This document shows, piece after piece, positions 23,356-31,842 of a stretch of DNA of 41,769 nucleotides; position 1 is the stretch's first letter, and each line of letters begins with the position of its first letter. The notes under the pieces were generated by a model. The model was not told where the DNA came from. It did no database searches and saw nothing but the letters and a program-made list of their open reading frames with translations. This DNA comes from a virus. Location of the stretch: positions 1-41,769 of IMG/VR virus record IMGVR_UViG_3300028399_000013. The stretch is one strand, 5' to 3'. Both the position numbers and the translations under genes were made by a program.

Positions 23356-23844
23356 TTACGGCGTCAGTACGAGGCCCGTGGTGTAGATTTCCATTTCTCC
23401 GGCCACATATTCGATGTTCGTGTCGCTGATCAGAACGTCTTCATTGGCGGTGAACTCGATGTCGGTGATCTCCAGGACTCCCGGCGTCCGGGCCATGACC
23501 AGACTGAGGATGTCGGCGATAATTTGCCCGGCCTGGTTCTGGAATCCGAGGATTTTTTCGTGGTCGCTGGCTGCCTGGTTGTCGGGCAGGAATTCCAGCA
23601 AGGCGGCCAGGCCCCCATTGGATTGGAAACTGTTGCCGTCGCGCGTCCAGCGGTAACTGCGTCCGAAGCCGAGCAGGATGCGAGGGAAGTCGCTGCCGCT
23701 GCTGGCGAGCAGCACGCGGGCCTTGGCGCTGGCCTCGTTCGGATTCTGTGCGTCGACAATCTGTTGCCAGGTGCTCGATTTGGCGAACGTGTCGCGCAAG
23801 TGATCGAAGATCGTGCTCAAGGGGCCGGTGGGTGTCACAGGCAT
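23356..23844 (-). CDS. Neck/tail terminator-like protein (162 aa)
   Basis: AGGAGATCGCA precedes ATG 23844. It begins MPVTPTGPLSTIFDHLRDTF; a helical first half is followed by beta strands ending EYVAGEMEIYTTGLVLTP. Length and place between connector and joining genes match tail-terminator proteins, which cap the tube and bind the head. The assignment is by position, not motif. Confidence 0.55.
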   Translation of the reverse strand: MPVTPTGPLSTIFDHLRDTFAKSSTWQQIVDAQNPNEASAKARVLLASSGSDFPRILLGFGRSYRWTRDGNSFQSNGGLAALLEFLPDNQAASDHEKILGFQNQAGQIIADILSLVMARTPGVLEITDIEFTANEDVLISDTNIEYVAGEMEIYTTGLVLTP

Positions 23845-23853
23845 TGCGATCTC

Positions 23854-24201
23854 CTAGGGTCGGCGCGGCCGTCGCATGATCTCGCCTCGCATGATGAGCT
23901 TGACGCGTCTCCAGCGGCCATCCAGTTCGCCGATCGCCTCGACTTGCCAGACCTCGCCGGCGATCACCCACGTGTCCCGGAGTCCCACGGTTTGGGTCGC
24001 CGGAATCCACAAGTTGCCTCGGCGGACGTTGTCTCGGCCGTGGGTCGTATCCAGTCGGGGCTCGCCCTCGGCCCAGAGACAGCCAGCGACGGATTCGGCC
24101 TGCTGTGCGTTGCCATTCGGCCGGCGGGTGACCGTTCCGCCGAGGTACTCGGCGATCAGGTCCGAAGCGCCGGAGAAGAATTGGTCGTGCCGACTGCTCA
24201 T
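23854..24201 (-). CDS. Head closure / head-tail connector protein (115 aa)
   Basis: Start chosen at ATG 24201 (MSSRHDQFFSGASDLIAEYL); the longer frame would run through the hairpin at 24215-24247. Beta-barrel-like pattern: CLWAEGEPRLDTTHGRDNVR, WVIAGEVWQVEAIGELDGRW and RVKLIMRGEI. This resembles FII/gp16-type connectors and lies just after the capsid gene. Confidence 0.6.
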   Translation of the reverse strand: MSSRHDQFFSGASDLIAEYLGGTVTRRPNGNAQQAESVAGCLWAEGEPRLDTTHGRDNVRRGNLWIPATQTVGLRDTWVIAGEVWQVEAIGELDGRWRRVKLIMRGEIMRRPRRP

Positions 24202-24214
24202 GGCCTGCTGATGC

Positions 24215-24247
24215 GGCCTGCCGGCAGCATCCCGCCGCCGGCAGGCC
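24215..24247 (-). other. Perfect 11-bp hairpin downstream of the capsid gene
   Basis: GGCCTGCCGGC (24215-24225) and GCCGGCAGGCC (24237-24247) flank an 11-base loop, 34 bases after the capsid stop and 14 before the connector start. No T-run. It may act as a 3' barrier protecting capsid mRNA or reduce read-through into tail genes. Confidence 0.65.
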
Positions 24248-24280
24248 ATCCGAACGGGAAAAACGGAGGCAGATCGATGG

Positions 24281-25249
24281 TCACGTGATGTTCGACAGCA
24301 GATACCCGGCTTCGACGTAGAGCAGCTTCTCGTCTACGTCGTGGCGCACGCGGATCACGTCGCTCCGGATCGACTCCTCCCGGTACGACTCGATCACGCC
24401 ATTGGGCGAGCTACCGTCGCCAGCCCAATGGAAGGTGCGGCCCAAGCAGGGCTCCCGGAAGTCGTTCGTCCGGGCCACGCGGCAGACCAGGGCGTAACTA
24501 TCGGACCAGATCGAGGCCAGTGACGCACTCTGCCCTTCGTTGGCCGTGTTCTTGACGGCGTTCGCGACGATGATTTCGTCCAGGTCGAACGCCTGAGCCA
24601 GAGCCGCCTCCGTGATGGCACCAGCCCGTACGTCGACGAAACCTTGGTACTTCACGCGGTCGATGATCTGCGCGCAGTTGCGCAGGTGCCGAAACACCTT
24701 GCGGCTGATGACCAGGGCGTTGGGCCAGAGGCCCGAGTTGGACCAGACGGCGTTGACGGCGGTCTCGACGTCGTCCAGCGGCGTCGCGCTGGCGTGGGTG
24801 GACCACTTGGTGCCGACCGCGCTGGTCTTTCCGCTGAAGGTGCTGGTGCTGAACAGCAGGCTGGCGACCCGTTGCTCGGCGTTGCGCATCACCACGTCGA
24901 AGGCCCGGCGGGCCGCGATCAGCTCAGCGTCGAAATAGTTCGCATACATCGCGGCCTCGCGGTCGTCGACCGGTTCTTCGGCTCCGTACTCCTGACAGGC
25001 GAAGCTGTCGGTGGTGAACTTCCACTGACCGCGGCTATAGCCGGCCCCGGGGGCGCGCCGCACCTCGCGGTTCTGCAGCAACTGCTCAATCGGGATTTTG
25101 CCGAACACTCCGCTCTGGCTGGCGACTTCGACGACGGGGAAGACCCGGCTCGCGATGTAGCCGGCCCGCTGCATCTCCAGATCGAATTCTTCGAACGACT
25201 CGCTCAGATCAGGTCGGAGCGTTGCGAGAGACGAGGAAGGACTTGGCAT
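24281..25249 (-). CDS. Major capsid protein (lambda gpE family)
   Basis: 322 aa; AAAAAGGAGAATCACTG precedes the ATG. It begins MPSPSSSLATLRPDLSESFE. AGYIASRVFPVVEVASQSG, ALVISRKVFRHLRNCAQIID and GAITEAALAQAFDLDEIIVA are the typical blocks of the E-type coat family with an HK97 fold. It sits after the decoration protein and protease/scaffold, exactly as in lambda (C, Nu3, D, E). Its own strong ribosome-binding site fits the most abundant virion protein. Confidence 0.85.
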   Translation of the reverse strand: MPSPSSSLATLRPDLSESFEEFDLEMQRAGYIASRVFPVVEVASQSGVFGKIPIEQLLQNREVRRAPGAGYSRGQWKFTTDSFACQEYGAEEPVDDREAAMYANYFDAELIAARRAFDVVMRNAEQRVASLLFSTSTFSGKTSAVGTKWSTHASATPLDDVETAVNAVWSNSGLWPNALVISRKVFRHLRNCAQIIDRVKYQGFVDVRAGAITEAALAQAFDLDEIIVANAVKNTANEGQSASLASIWSDSYALVCRVARTNDFREPCLGRTFHWAGDGSSPNGVIESYREESIRSDVIRVRHDVDEKLLYVEAGYLLSNIT

Positions 25250-25306
25250 CAGTGATTCTCCTTTTTGAAACCTCAGCGATTACGCGTCGGATCGACCAAC
25301 CAGGGA

Positions 25307-25666
25307 TCAGGCGTAGATCGGCTGAATCTCGATGATGTCGCCGTCGGCGCTGGCGGCCTCCAGCGCGACGCCTCGGAAGTGCGAGCCGGCGGCTTTGGTC
25401 GCGCTGACCTTGCCGTTAGCGGCCGTGTAGACGTAGGCGCCCTGGCTGATCGCACCAGCGGCGATAACTTTTTGCGTGGGCGAGTTGAGCAGCCGGACGG
25501 GGATCACGTCGCCGTCGGCGAAAGCCTGCCGCTCGGCGACGCCGATGTCTGCATCGTAGATTCCCGCGACGGCCAGCTTTCCGCTGGTGATCTTCACACG
25601 GGCGTACTGGCTGATGGCCCCGCCCGCTTCGAACGTGACACAGAAGCTATCGTGAGTTTGGGACAT
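25307..25666 (-). CDS. Head decoration/stabilisation protein (gpD-like position)
   Basis: 119 aa from ATG 25666 (AAGGAGTGCGAC ahead). It begins MSQTHDSFCVTFEAGGAISQ. Repeating short beta units follow: QYARVKITSGKLAVAGIYDA, GAISQGAYVYTAANGKVSAT, DIIEIQPIYA. This pattern of small capsid-decoration proteins, plus the D position before E, gives the call. Confidence 0.7.
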   Translation of the reverse strand: MSQTHDSFCVTFEAGGAISQYARVKITSGKLAVAGIYDADIGVAERQAFADGDVIPVRLLNSPTQKVIAAGAISQGAYVYTAANGKVSATKAAGSHFRGVALEAASADGDIIEIQPIYA

Positions 25667-25726
25667 GTCGCACTCCTTCAATTGGTGCAGGCTTTGGCGA
25701 TCTCGATGGTTCTCGGCGGCGTCGAC

Positions 25727-25757
25727 CTCGGCCGGCGTCAGCCGGCCGGCCGCCGAG
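25727..25757 (-). repeat. CCGGC-type palindrome between scaffold and decoration genes
   Basis: GGCCGGC-GTCA-GCCGGCC (25730-25747), within a longer CTCGG...CCGAG pairing. Same core as the CCGCCGGC palindrome family; probably an mRNA hairpin at the protease/scaffold 3' end. Confidence 0.55.
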
Positions 25758-25759
25758 GC

Positions 25760-26221
25760 TCAGTTGGCGTTGGCTTCGGCGATCAAGGCCTCCCGAAGCT
25801 CGGGGTTCTCTCGGGCCACGAGCTGGACGGCTTTGAATCGGGGCAGCCCTTCGGCGACCTTCGCGCGGACCAGCTCGCGCCATTGGTCTCGGACCGATCC
25901 GGAGCCGGCGGCGATAGAATTGGGCGTGCCATCGGCCAGAGCTTCTGTCCCGGGCGAGGCGGTGGCTTTCAAAGTCTCCAGCTCGGCTCGGAGTTTCTCG
26001 GCTGCGGCGCGCGCTTCGTCGCGCTCCGCGCGAGCGGTCTGCAGATCCGTCTGGAGTTCTTCCAGCCGCAGAGCTTGCCAAGCCAGGAACTCTTCGCGAG
26101 CCTTTTCGACGCTCAGCCCTCGCTCGATCCACTCCAGCAAAAGTTGGCTGTCGGCGCCCGGGCACGCCCCTTTCAGCTCGTTCAGCGTCGCGGCCCGGGG
26201 TTCGTTTCGTTCGTCACTCAC
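25760..26221 (-). CDS. Nested in-frame scaffold protein (Nu3-like)
   Basis: Inside the protease gene, minus-strand GAGGAGG is followed 7 bases later by an in-frame GTG at 26219-26221 (product fM-SDERNEPRAATLNELKGAC...). It encodes exactly the coiled-coil C-terminal ~153 residues. In lambda, scaffold Nu3 is translated in the same way from within gene C. The initiation site is seen in the sequence; the function is inferred from family knowledge. Confidence 0.7.
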   Translation of the reverse strand: MSDERNEPRAATLNELKGACPGADSQLLLEWIERGLSVEKAREEFLAWQALRLEELQTDLQTARAERDEARAAAEKLRAELETLKATASPGTEALADGTPNSIAAGSGSVRDQWRELVRAKVAEGLPRFKAVQLVARENPELREALIAEANAN

Positions 26222-27058
26222 CGTCGAACCTCCTCGATCAGATTGCGAGTCCACAAACCGTTGGAACGACGTCAGCACGGACTCGTAGGTGCCGACCTCG
26301 TCGATCAGTCCCAGCCGGCGGGCTTCGGCCGCCAGCCAGACGCGGCCGTCCGCCAAACGGTTCAATTGCTGCTCGGACACATTGCGTCCCCGGCGCACGG
26401 CCGCCAAGAAAAACTCGTTGTGTTCTTCGACCAAGCGCTGCCACTCCGCGAGCTGCTCGTCCGTGATCTCGGTGCCCGGCACCCCCGCGCCCTTGAAGCG
26501 GCCCGTCGTCAACAGGTGCACCTTGATGCCGGCGTCTTCAAACAGACCCGTCCAGTCCCAGACGACGGCATAAGTGCCGATCGAGCCGATCAGAGCCGGT
26601 TCGTTGGCCGCAATCCGATCGGCCTGGCTGGCGATCCAGTAGGCGGCGGAGGCCCCGAGGTCCTCGATGTAGGCCCAGACAGGCTTCCACTGTGCGGCGG
26701 CGGCGACGTCATCCGCGAGTTCCTTGGTCCCGTCGAACGCGCCACCGGGCGAGCTGATCCGCAGCAGAATGCCAGCGACCTGGTCGTCGGCGAGCGCTCG
26801 CCGCAGCCGGTCTCGCACGTCCACGGTCGACGTCCCGCGCCAGGGTTTCGCTTTTGCCAGCGGTCCTCGCAGTTCGAGGATCGCGATGGAGCCGGCACGC
26901 TCGAATGCGCCCGCACCGTCATCCTGCTGGGCCCGGTCGGACCAGAGGCGATCCCCTCTCAGACACGCCTCGATGGCCAACCGGGCCTGCTGCGGTGCGA
27001 CGGCCCAGACGGTTTCCGCCGCCCCGGCCGGTGCTTCAGTCCATCTCGTCTGCGGCAT
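25760..27058 (-). CDS. Capsid maturation protease (S49/SppA-like, lambda C type) with scaffold C-terminus
   Basis: 432 aa. The S49 peptidase domain spans ~50-270: ILELRGPLAK, GILLRISSPGGAFDGTKE (oxyanion-type SPGG), DLGASAAYWIASQAD (catalytic Ser in G-A-S-A-A-Y) and TTGRFKGAG (Lys of the Ser-Lys dyad). Residues ~280-432 are helical and charged (LQTDLQTARAERDEARAAAE), matching a scaffolding domain. The enzyme should cut scaffold, portal or coat proteins during head maturation. It overlaps the portal gene end by 23 bases. Confidence 0.85.
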   Translation of the reverse strand: MPQTRWTEAPAGAAETVWAVAPQQARLAIEACLRGDRLWSDRAQQDDGAGAFERAGSIAILELRGPLAKAKPWRGTSTVDVRDRLRRALADDQVAGILLRISSPGGAFDGTKELADDVAAAAQWKPVWAYIEDLGASAAYWIASQADRIAANEPALIGSIGTYAVVWDWTGLFEDAGIKVHLLTTGRFKGAGVPGTEITDEQLAEWQRLVEEHNEFFLAAVRRGRNVSEQQLNRLADGRVWLAAEARRLGLIDEVGTYESVLTSFQRFVDSQSDRGGSTVSDERNEPRAATLNELKGACPGADSQLLLEWIERGLSVEKAREEFLAWQALRLEELQTDLQTARAERDEARAAAEKLRAELETLKATASPGTEALADGTPNSIAAGSGSVRDQWRELVRAKVAEGLPRFKAVQLVARENPELREALIAEANAN

Positions 27059-28619
27059 CGTTTACTCCGTTTGGGTTGGCTTCGTCGCCGGAAAGCGCCA
27101 ATCGGATTCCCTGCGCCGTGGGCGTCGGGATAAGGTCACGCCAATGGACATCGACGCCAAGCTCGTCGGACAACTGGCGTGCGGCTTCAGCCGCCAGCCG
27201 AATGGCAAACGCTCGGTCTTCGACGATCTCGCGCGCCAGAACGACCCAATCGGTGCCCCGCTTCGCGGCGAAGCGCCGGGGACTGGTCATACCGTTGGCC
27301 AGCTCCAGCAAGTTCGCCGTGGCGTCGTGCACCGGCTGGATGTACGGCCAACCGACGGGATTCCATCGGTGACGCATCAGGTCGGCGACGCTTTTCGTAC
27401 GCGCGAATGCCTGCAGCTCGGGATCATTCAGCAGCCATTGGCGGACTTTCCAGCGATAGACCTCGGCGTGGAACTGGCTGGCAAACCAAGACTGGATCTT
27501 GCCATACGTGGCGCGGGCTTGATCGATGACGTTGCGATAGCTGCTGAAGTTGGCCTCGCGCGCATCCAAGAGCAGCACGATCAGCGGCAGGTCCAGATTG
27601 ACGGCCAGGTAAGTCAGTAACAGGCGAACGTGCTCGAAGTACGGTTCGCTCGGGATGCTCGGTGAGAACCCGCTGAGCTTCTCGCCCGGCTCGCCTTGCA
27701 GGATCATTCCTGGATGCAGGCTGGTCTGAGTGAAGCCTGTGCCGTCCGCCCAGGTCGAGCTGGTCTGCTCGCCCAGTTCCGAGCCGTCGCTGCTGGCCAT
27801 CGAGCCCAATTCCCGTTCGCGGAAGAACGCCACACAGGCCGACACCTGGGCCTTGACGAGCATGGCGAAATCCAAGTCGTCGCGCATGCCCAGGACGGTC
27901 GTAACCGGTGCCAGGGCCGTGATGCCGCGTGTCTGGCTGAATCGCTCGGGATTGTAGACGTGAAAGACCAGGCGATTGCCATCGGCGTCGACAGCCGGGA
28001 CGCGGCGGACGTCGGCGACGCGCACCTGCTCGTTCGGGTCGACCGGTTCCCGCGTGAAGGTGTACGCGACGGGCCGGGCTCGGTTATCAAGAATCACGCC
28101 GCAGACGCCGCGATCGCGACGGGCGCGGTCGGGCGTGCGGCAGCGGTGGGCTTCGAGCGTCTGCAAGGTTCCGTCCCGTAACGGCAAGGCGAAAAAGTCG
28201 CCGTCGATGACGACCCGGGCCAGGCCCAGATCGGCCATCTGCTCGAAGGTCAGTTTGCCGGCCGCGTGGCAAACGCTCGGCTGCGAAGACCACTCCTGCC
28301 ATCGCGAGCGCAGATGCTCGTCGACTTCCGGGTCCCCGGTGTCGGGATCGAGCTGCATCCCGCCCACGTTCACGTTGCACACGAGCCGGCGGACTGCCTG
28401 ACGGATCAGAGGTTCGTTCCGCTCGAAGTGCCGCGCCAGCTCGACCATGGTCAGGAACCAACGCTGGTTCCGAATGTGGTAATCCGCGCTCGCGCCGTTC
28501 ACAGGAAGAGAGACCTGCCGCAAGAAGCGGTTGGACCGGTAGCGAGCGGCGTCATATTCCGCCCGGACTTCGGCCATTTGGCGGCAGATGGACGGTGGTC
28601 GTGGTCGTCGGTCAGGCAT
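27036..28619 (-). CDS. Portal protein (lambda gpB family)
   Basis: 527 aa from ATG 28619, whose A is shared with the upstream TGA (TGATG). It begins MPDRRPRPPSICRQMAEVRA. Characteristic blocks: RNQRWFLTMVELARHFERNE, RRLVCNVNVGGMQLDPDTGD, LARVVIDGDFFALPL, VFHVYNPERFSQTRGITALA and MVKAQVSACVAFFRERELGS. The dodecameric portal nucleates head assembly and is the DNA channel. The adjacent protease and terminase confirm the call. Confidence 0.9.
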   Translation of the reverse strand: MPDRRPRPPSICRQMAEVRAEYDAARYRSNRFLRQVSLPVNGASADYHIRNQRWFLTMVELARHFERNEPLIRQAVRRLVCNVNVGGMQLDPDTGDPEVDEHLRSRWQEWSSQPSVCHAAGKLTFEQMADLGLARVVIDGDFFALPLRDGTLQTLEAHRCRTPDRARRDRGVCGVILDNRARPVAYTFTREPVDPNEQVRVADVRRVPAVDADGNRLVFHVYNPERFSQTRGITALAPVTTVLGMRDDLDFAMLVKAQVSACVAFFRERELGSMASSDGSELGEQTSSTWADGTGFTQTSLHPGMILQGEPGEKLSGFSPSIPSEPYFEHVRLLLTYLAVNLDLPLIVLLLDAREANFSSYRNVIDQARATYGKIQSWFASQFHAEVYRWKVRQWLLNDPELQAFARTKSVADLMRHRWNPVGWPYIQPVHDATANLLELANGMTSPRRFAAKRGTDWVVLAREIVEDRAFAIRLAAEAARQLSDELGVDVHWRDLIPTPTAQGIRLALSGDEANPNGVNDAADEMD

Positions 28620-28918
28620 CAGTCGCGAAACGTCTGAAAGGAGGCATGGATGACACGGCGCGAGCGCGACGCGGCGGTCGTATCGTGATTGCGGAGCCAT
28701 TCTTTGGCGGCCAAAAGCTCCTTGCGGATCAGGTCGGGGCTGAGAGCGACCTGATTTCCCCCCTTGCCGGTCAAACGAGGCATCATGCGCAGCAATAGCC
28801 GGCAGGCGGTGATGAAGACCTTCGCCTTCGCCGGCGAGTTGTCCTCCTCGTAGGAGGCATTGTCGGCGTAGGCCGCTTCGATGTCCGCCAAACTGCTCTG
28901 AGAATTCAGCGTGGCCAT
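28619..28918 (-). CDS. Small head-region protein upstream of portal (99 aa)
   Basis: Helical protein starting MATLNSQSSLADIEAAYADN, with the motif SPAKAKVFITACRLLLRMMP and a polar C-terminus. Its stop shares a base with the portal start. In lambda this slot holds gpW, a small head-tail joining protein; length (99 against 68) and sequence do not prove homology. Likely a capsid or neck assembly factor. Confidence 0.55.
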   Translation of the reverse strand: MATLNSQSSLADIEAAYADNASYEEDNSPAKAKVFITACRLLLRMMPRLTGKGGNQVALSPDLIRKELLAAKEWLRNHDTTAASRSRRVIHASFQTFRD

Positions 28919-29020
28919 ACCGTTAAGTTCGGGTCAGCCCCGACTGCGCGCGAAGGGCAGTTCAGGCGAACCGAACGCGGTTTTGTCGGATCGCTCGGGC
29001 GCGACCGGACGGCTCGGGCG

Positions 29021-29305
29021 CTAGATCCGGCGGCTGACTTGCTCGAAAATCCACCGCACGACATCGTTCGCATGCACAACGGGCCGACCGTCCGCAAAGG
29101 CGGCGCCGGAAGCGAGCAGACCTGCGTAGACCCGCCGAAAGGCGTCCAAGGAGGGGCCGTTGTCGATCTTCAGGTCGATTCGACCGAGCGACTGCGCCAC
29201 GTACGTCCGCTGCTCCGGCTCCGCGACCGGCAAGGCCAGCTCCACCTCGCTGTTGCGGACGGCTCCGCCGGTCGACGTCTTCTTGGATTGCGTCTTTTTC
29301 GCCAT
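29021..29305 (-). CDS. Small protein between terminase and portal (94 aa)
   Basis: AGGAG-CAGTG-ATG defines the start at 29305. Product begins MAKKTQSKKTSTGGAVRNSE, with a basic Ser/Thr-rich head, then a compact domain (YVAQSLGRIDLKIDNGPSLD, then VVHANDVVRWIFEQVSRRI). Possibly a packaging accessory or head-joining protein; family unknown. Confidence 0.55.
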   Translation of the reverse strand: MAKKTQSKKTSTGGAVRNSEVELALPVAEPEQRTYVAQSLGRIDLKIDNGPSLDAFRRVYAGLLASGAAFADGRPVVHANDVVRWIFEQVSRRI

Positions 29306-29313
29306 CACTGCTC

Positions 29314-31287
29314 CTATCGATCCGTAGCCAAAAAAGGCCGACCATCTGGGGTCGTGAGCGTGCGAGGAACCACCCGCTGGCGGCGTCTGCGTGGGACCGG
29401 CTTACGCGACATCTCGCGGTTCCAATCCCGGCCGTTGTTCTTGTAGTGCCAGGCCATCACGACTGCATAGCGCAAGGCGTCGCGAAACTCGTTGTCCCCC
29501 CGCTTCCGCCAGTGACCGTTTTCGTCCAAATAGTCGTTGCAGAGCTGCTGCGCGAAGTCGATGCCCGTGACCGGCTGGCCGTGAAAGACTTCGGCCGGCA
29601 CGCTGAACCAATCCCGATCCGTGCGCTTCACCAGGCCGGTGATGCGGTCCTCGATCCATTGCTGCGTGCGCGTCGTGTTGGGCTCGATCAGGTCGTACTG
29701 GCCGATCTTGATCCGGGCTGCCACGAGCTTCGGCGGCACCCCGACCCGCTGCATCGCCGGCCGGTACATCTCAATAAAGTTCCCGGCAAAGAAAGGCCGG
29801 CTTGGGTCCGTCGAGGAGCCTTTCACGGGCCAACAATTGGGCAACTCACGGCAGAACGAATAAACCGCTTCGGTGAAGGCGCCCGAGTCGATTCCGATCC
29901 GGACCGGCCGCAGCGCAGGACCGCCATCCGCATGGGGGTACTCCCAGCGGGCGCAGGTGCGCCGCATCTCGTCCTTGCTCCACGCGATTCCGTAGTCGAC
30001 CAGTTGGGACCGAGCGTACTGTCCCCAGGCGATGACCACCCAGTAGAAGATCAGCTCCTCGCCGATCCGGCCCACGTCCGCCCCGACTGTCAGGAACCGC
30101 GACCACTCCGGACAGACTCCCAGCGGTTCATCCACGGCCAGGCGTTCCGCCAACTCGTGAGGCTCGACCGACCGCGGCGCTGGGTCCCACGGCTCGGCGA
30201 GCGTACCGGTGACGAACTCGCGCAACGAGTCGGCGTTGGCCTTGGCCGCGAGAAACTCCGCGACCAATGCGCCCCAGCCGGGGATGACCAAACTGTATAG
30301 CGACGAAATCCCGTCAAAGACGACGATGTCCGGACCGATTTTCGGCCGCCCCAGCACGCGCCCCGTCTTGGCCAACCGCTGGCCTTCCGCGATCCACTTG
30401 CCGGCACGGATCATGCCCGGACGATCCGCATCTGTGATCTTGCAGCCGCTCTGACAGCGATAATAGGCCGTGGCAACGGCTTCTGTAGCGCCGGCCTTGT
30501 CGTCCCACTTCACGCCCGGGCCTTTACCGCGATCGCCCCAAACCAGGCGCTGGTATTTCCCGCAGTGCGGACATCGCACGAAGAAATACCGCCGCTGCGC
30601 GGCTGCCGAGTCGGCGAAGCTGCTGATCGCGCAATCGCCGACTGCTTCCGGCTTGCCCTCCAGGATGTACTTGCTGTCATACGGAAACAGCCTTCCTCGC
30701 TGCAGGAATCGCCGGATCGCGTTCGGCGACCAAAGCCCGGCTTCGTTGACGACCCCGTAGCAGGCCGGATACCCCGCCAGACTGGCGCGGCTGCCAGCGT
30801 ACGCCTTGCGAATCAACCCTGTCTCCAGGCGGACGCCTAGTTTCAGGTTCTGGCGGTGCGGCGGCAAAAGGATCGGCTGGCCGGCTCGCAGCCGATGCGC
30901 CATCGGGATCACCAAGTTCTGCACCAGATCATCGACCGAGGCTTCGTCCGCCGACGCGACCGCACAAGGCCGCCCCGTCGTGACCGCCCAATACAGTAGA
31001 CAGGCGACGGCGGTCAGAGTCTTCGCCGACCGAGTCGCCCAGCGTAGCACGATTACGCGCACCATGGGATCGTCCACGGCCTCCAACACCCCGCGCACAT
31101 GAGGGAACATCGCAGCATCGAACGGCCCCGGCGTCTCGCACACGTCCGGGATAACGACATGCGCGGGAACCCACTCGGCGCACAGCACCCTTGGCGGCGG
31201 TCGCCATACCCGCCAACTGGCACGCAGCAGCTCGTTTGTCGCGACCCTCCTCTGCTGCTCACGAGACACTATCCTTCGTCTGGCCAC
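29314..31287 (-). CDS. Terminase large subunit (lambda gpA family)
   Basis: 657 aa. ATPase part: WATRSAKTLTAVACLLYW is the deviant Walker A of GpA-type terminases; VASADEASVDDLVQNLVIPM follows. The diagnostic central Zn-like block is FVRCPHCGKYQRLVWGD with CQSGCKITDADRPGMIRAGK. Nuclease part: VGADVGRIGEELIFYWVVIA, then IGIDSGAFTEAVYSF and WPVKGSSTDP. It cuts concatemers and pumps DNA through the portal. It overlaps the small-subunit gene by 29 bases. Confidence 0.92.
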   Translation of the reverse strand: MARRRIVSREQQRRVATNELLRASWRVWRPPPRVLCAEWVPAHVVIPDVCETPGPFDAAMFPHVRGVLEAVDDPMVRVIVLRWATRSAKTLTAVACLLYWAVTTGRPCAVASADEASVDDLVQNLVIPMAHRLRAGQPILLPPHRQNLKLGVRLETGLIRKAYAGSRASLAGYPACYGVVNEAGLWSPNAIRRFLQRGRLFPYDSKYILEGKPEAVGDCAISSFADSAAAQRRYFFVRCPHCGKYQRLVWGDRGKGPGVKWDDKAGATEAVATAYYRCQSGCKITDADRPGMIRAGKWIAEGQRLAKTGRVLGRPKIGPDIVVFDGISSLYSLVIPGWGALVAEFLAAKANADSLREFVTGTLAEPWDPAPRSVEPHELAERLAVDEPLGVCPEWSRFLTVGADVGRIGEELIFYWVVIAWGQYARSQLVDYGIAWSKDEMRRTCARWEYPHADGGPALRPVRIGIDSGAFTEAVYSFCRELPNCWPVKGSSTDPSRPFFAGNFIEMYRPAMQRVGVPPKLVAARIKIGQYDLIEPNTTRTQQWIEDRITGLVKRTDRDWFSVPAEVFHGQPVTGIDFAQQLCNDYLDENGHWRKRGDNEFRDALRYAVVMAWHYKNNGRDWNREMSRKPVPRRRRQRVVPRTLTTPDGRPFLATDR

Positions 31288-31780
31288 CGTCGGTCAGCGC
31301 ACTTTCCACCAGGCTGGCAAACTCGTCGAGAATCCTCGCCACTCGCTCCTCGGCCGCCGCAAGGAACTCTTGTCGCTGCTTGCGGGGCACCAGTGCGGCG
31401 AGTTCACGCGGCACCCGCCGCATCAGACCATCGCGAGCAACGGCAATTGCCCCTGTGATCGCGTCGAGCACGACGTCGCGATCCACCAACCGTCCACGCG
31501 CTACTTGTTCTTCTCGCTCCTTTCGACGCGCGTCCGCCAGCTTGATCCGCGCTTCACTGATCGCTTTCAGCCTTGCCGCTCGCTCTAGGTTCGGATCCCC
31601 CCTTCCACTTTTGAAGAGCCGCTTAAACTCCAGCAGATCCGGGATCGGATACCCGCGTGAGCAATCGGGAAAGGCCGGATGGCGGCTCCAATTGGTGATA
31701 GTTCTGACGCTGACACCGAGGCGTGCAGCCGCTTCAGCCTTGGTTCGGGCGACGTCGACCTTCTGCCCGCGCTTGGCCAT
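31259..31780 (-). CDS. Terminase small subunit (Nu1-like)
   Basis: 173 aa from ATG 31780. The N-terminus TKAEAAARLGVSVRTITNWS followed by PDCSRGYPIPDLLEFKRL is the winged-helix DNA-recognition domain of Nu1-type terminases. The rest is a charged helix (AISEARIKLADARRKEREEQ) and an oligomerisation/TerL-binding region. It recognises cos and recruits the large subunit. GGAGGTG lies ~13 bases upstream of the chosen start. Confidence 0.85.
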   Translation of the reverse strand: MAKRGQKVDVARTKAEAAARLGVSVRTITNWSRHPAFPDCSRGYPIPDLLEFKRLFKSGRGDPNLERAARLKAISEARIKLADARRKEREEQVARGRLVDRDVVLDAITGAIAVARDGLMRRVPRELAALVPRKQRQEFLAAAEERVARILDEFASLVESALTDGGQTKDSVS

Positions 31781-31842
31781 GGGAAGGTAGGCACCTCCGT
31801 GAGCTCGTATCCGACACAAAAACCGCAACCAACCGACTGCGC

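Noticed and set aside
25265-27133. Long plus-strand frame of ~620 codons opposite the protease and decoration genes
   Set aside because: High-GC antisense shadow; the opposite strand encodes recognisable S49 protease motifs throughout.
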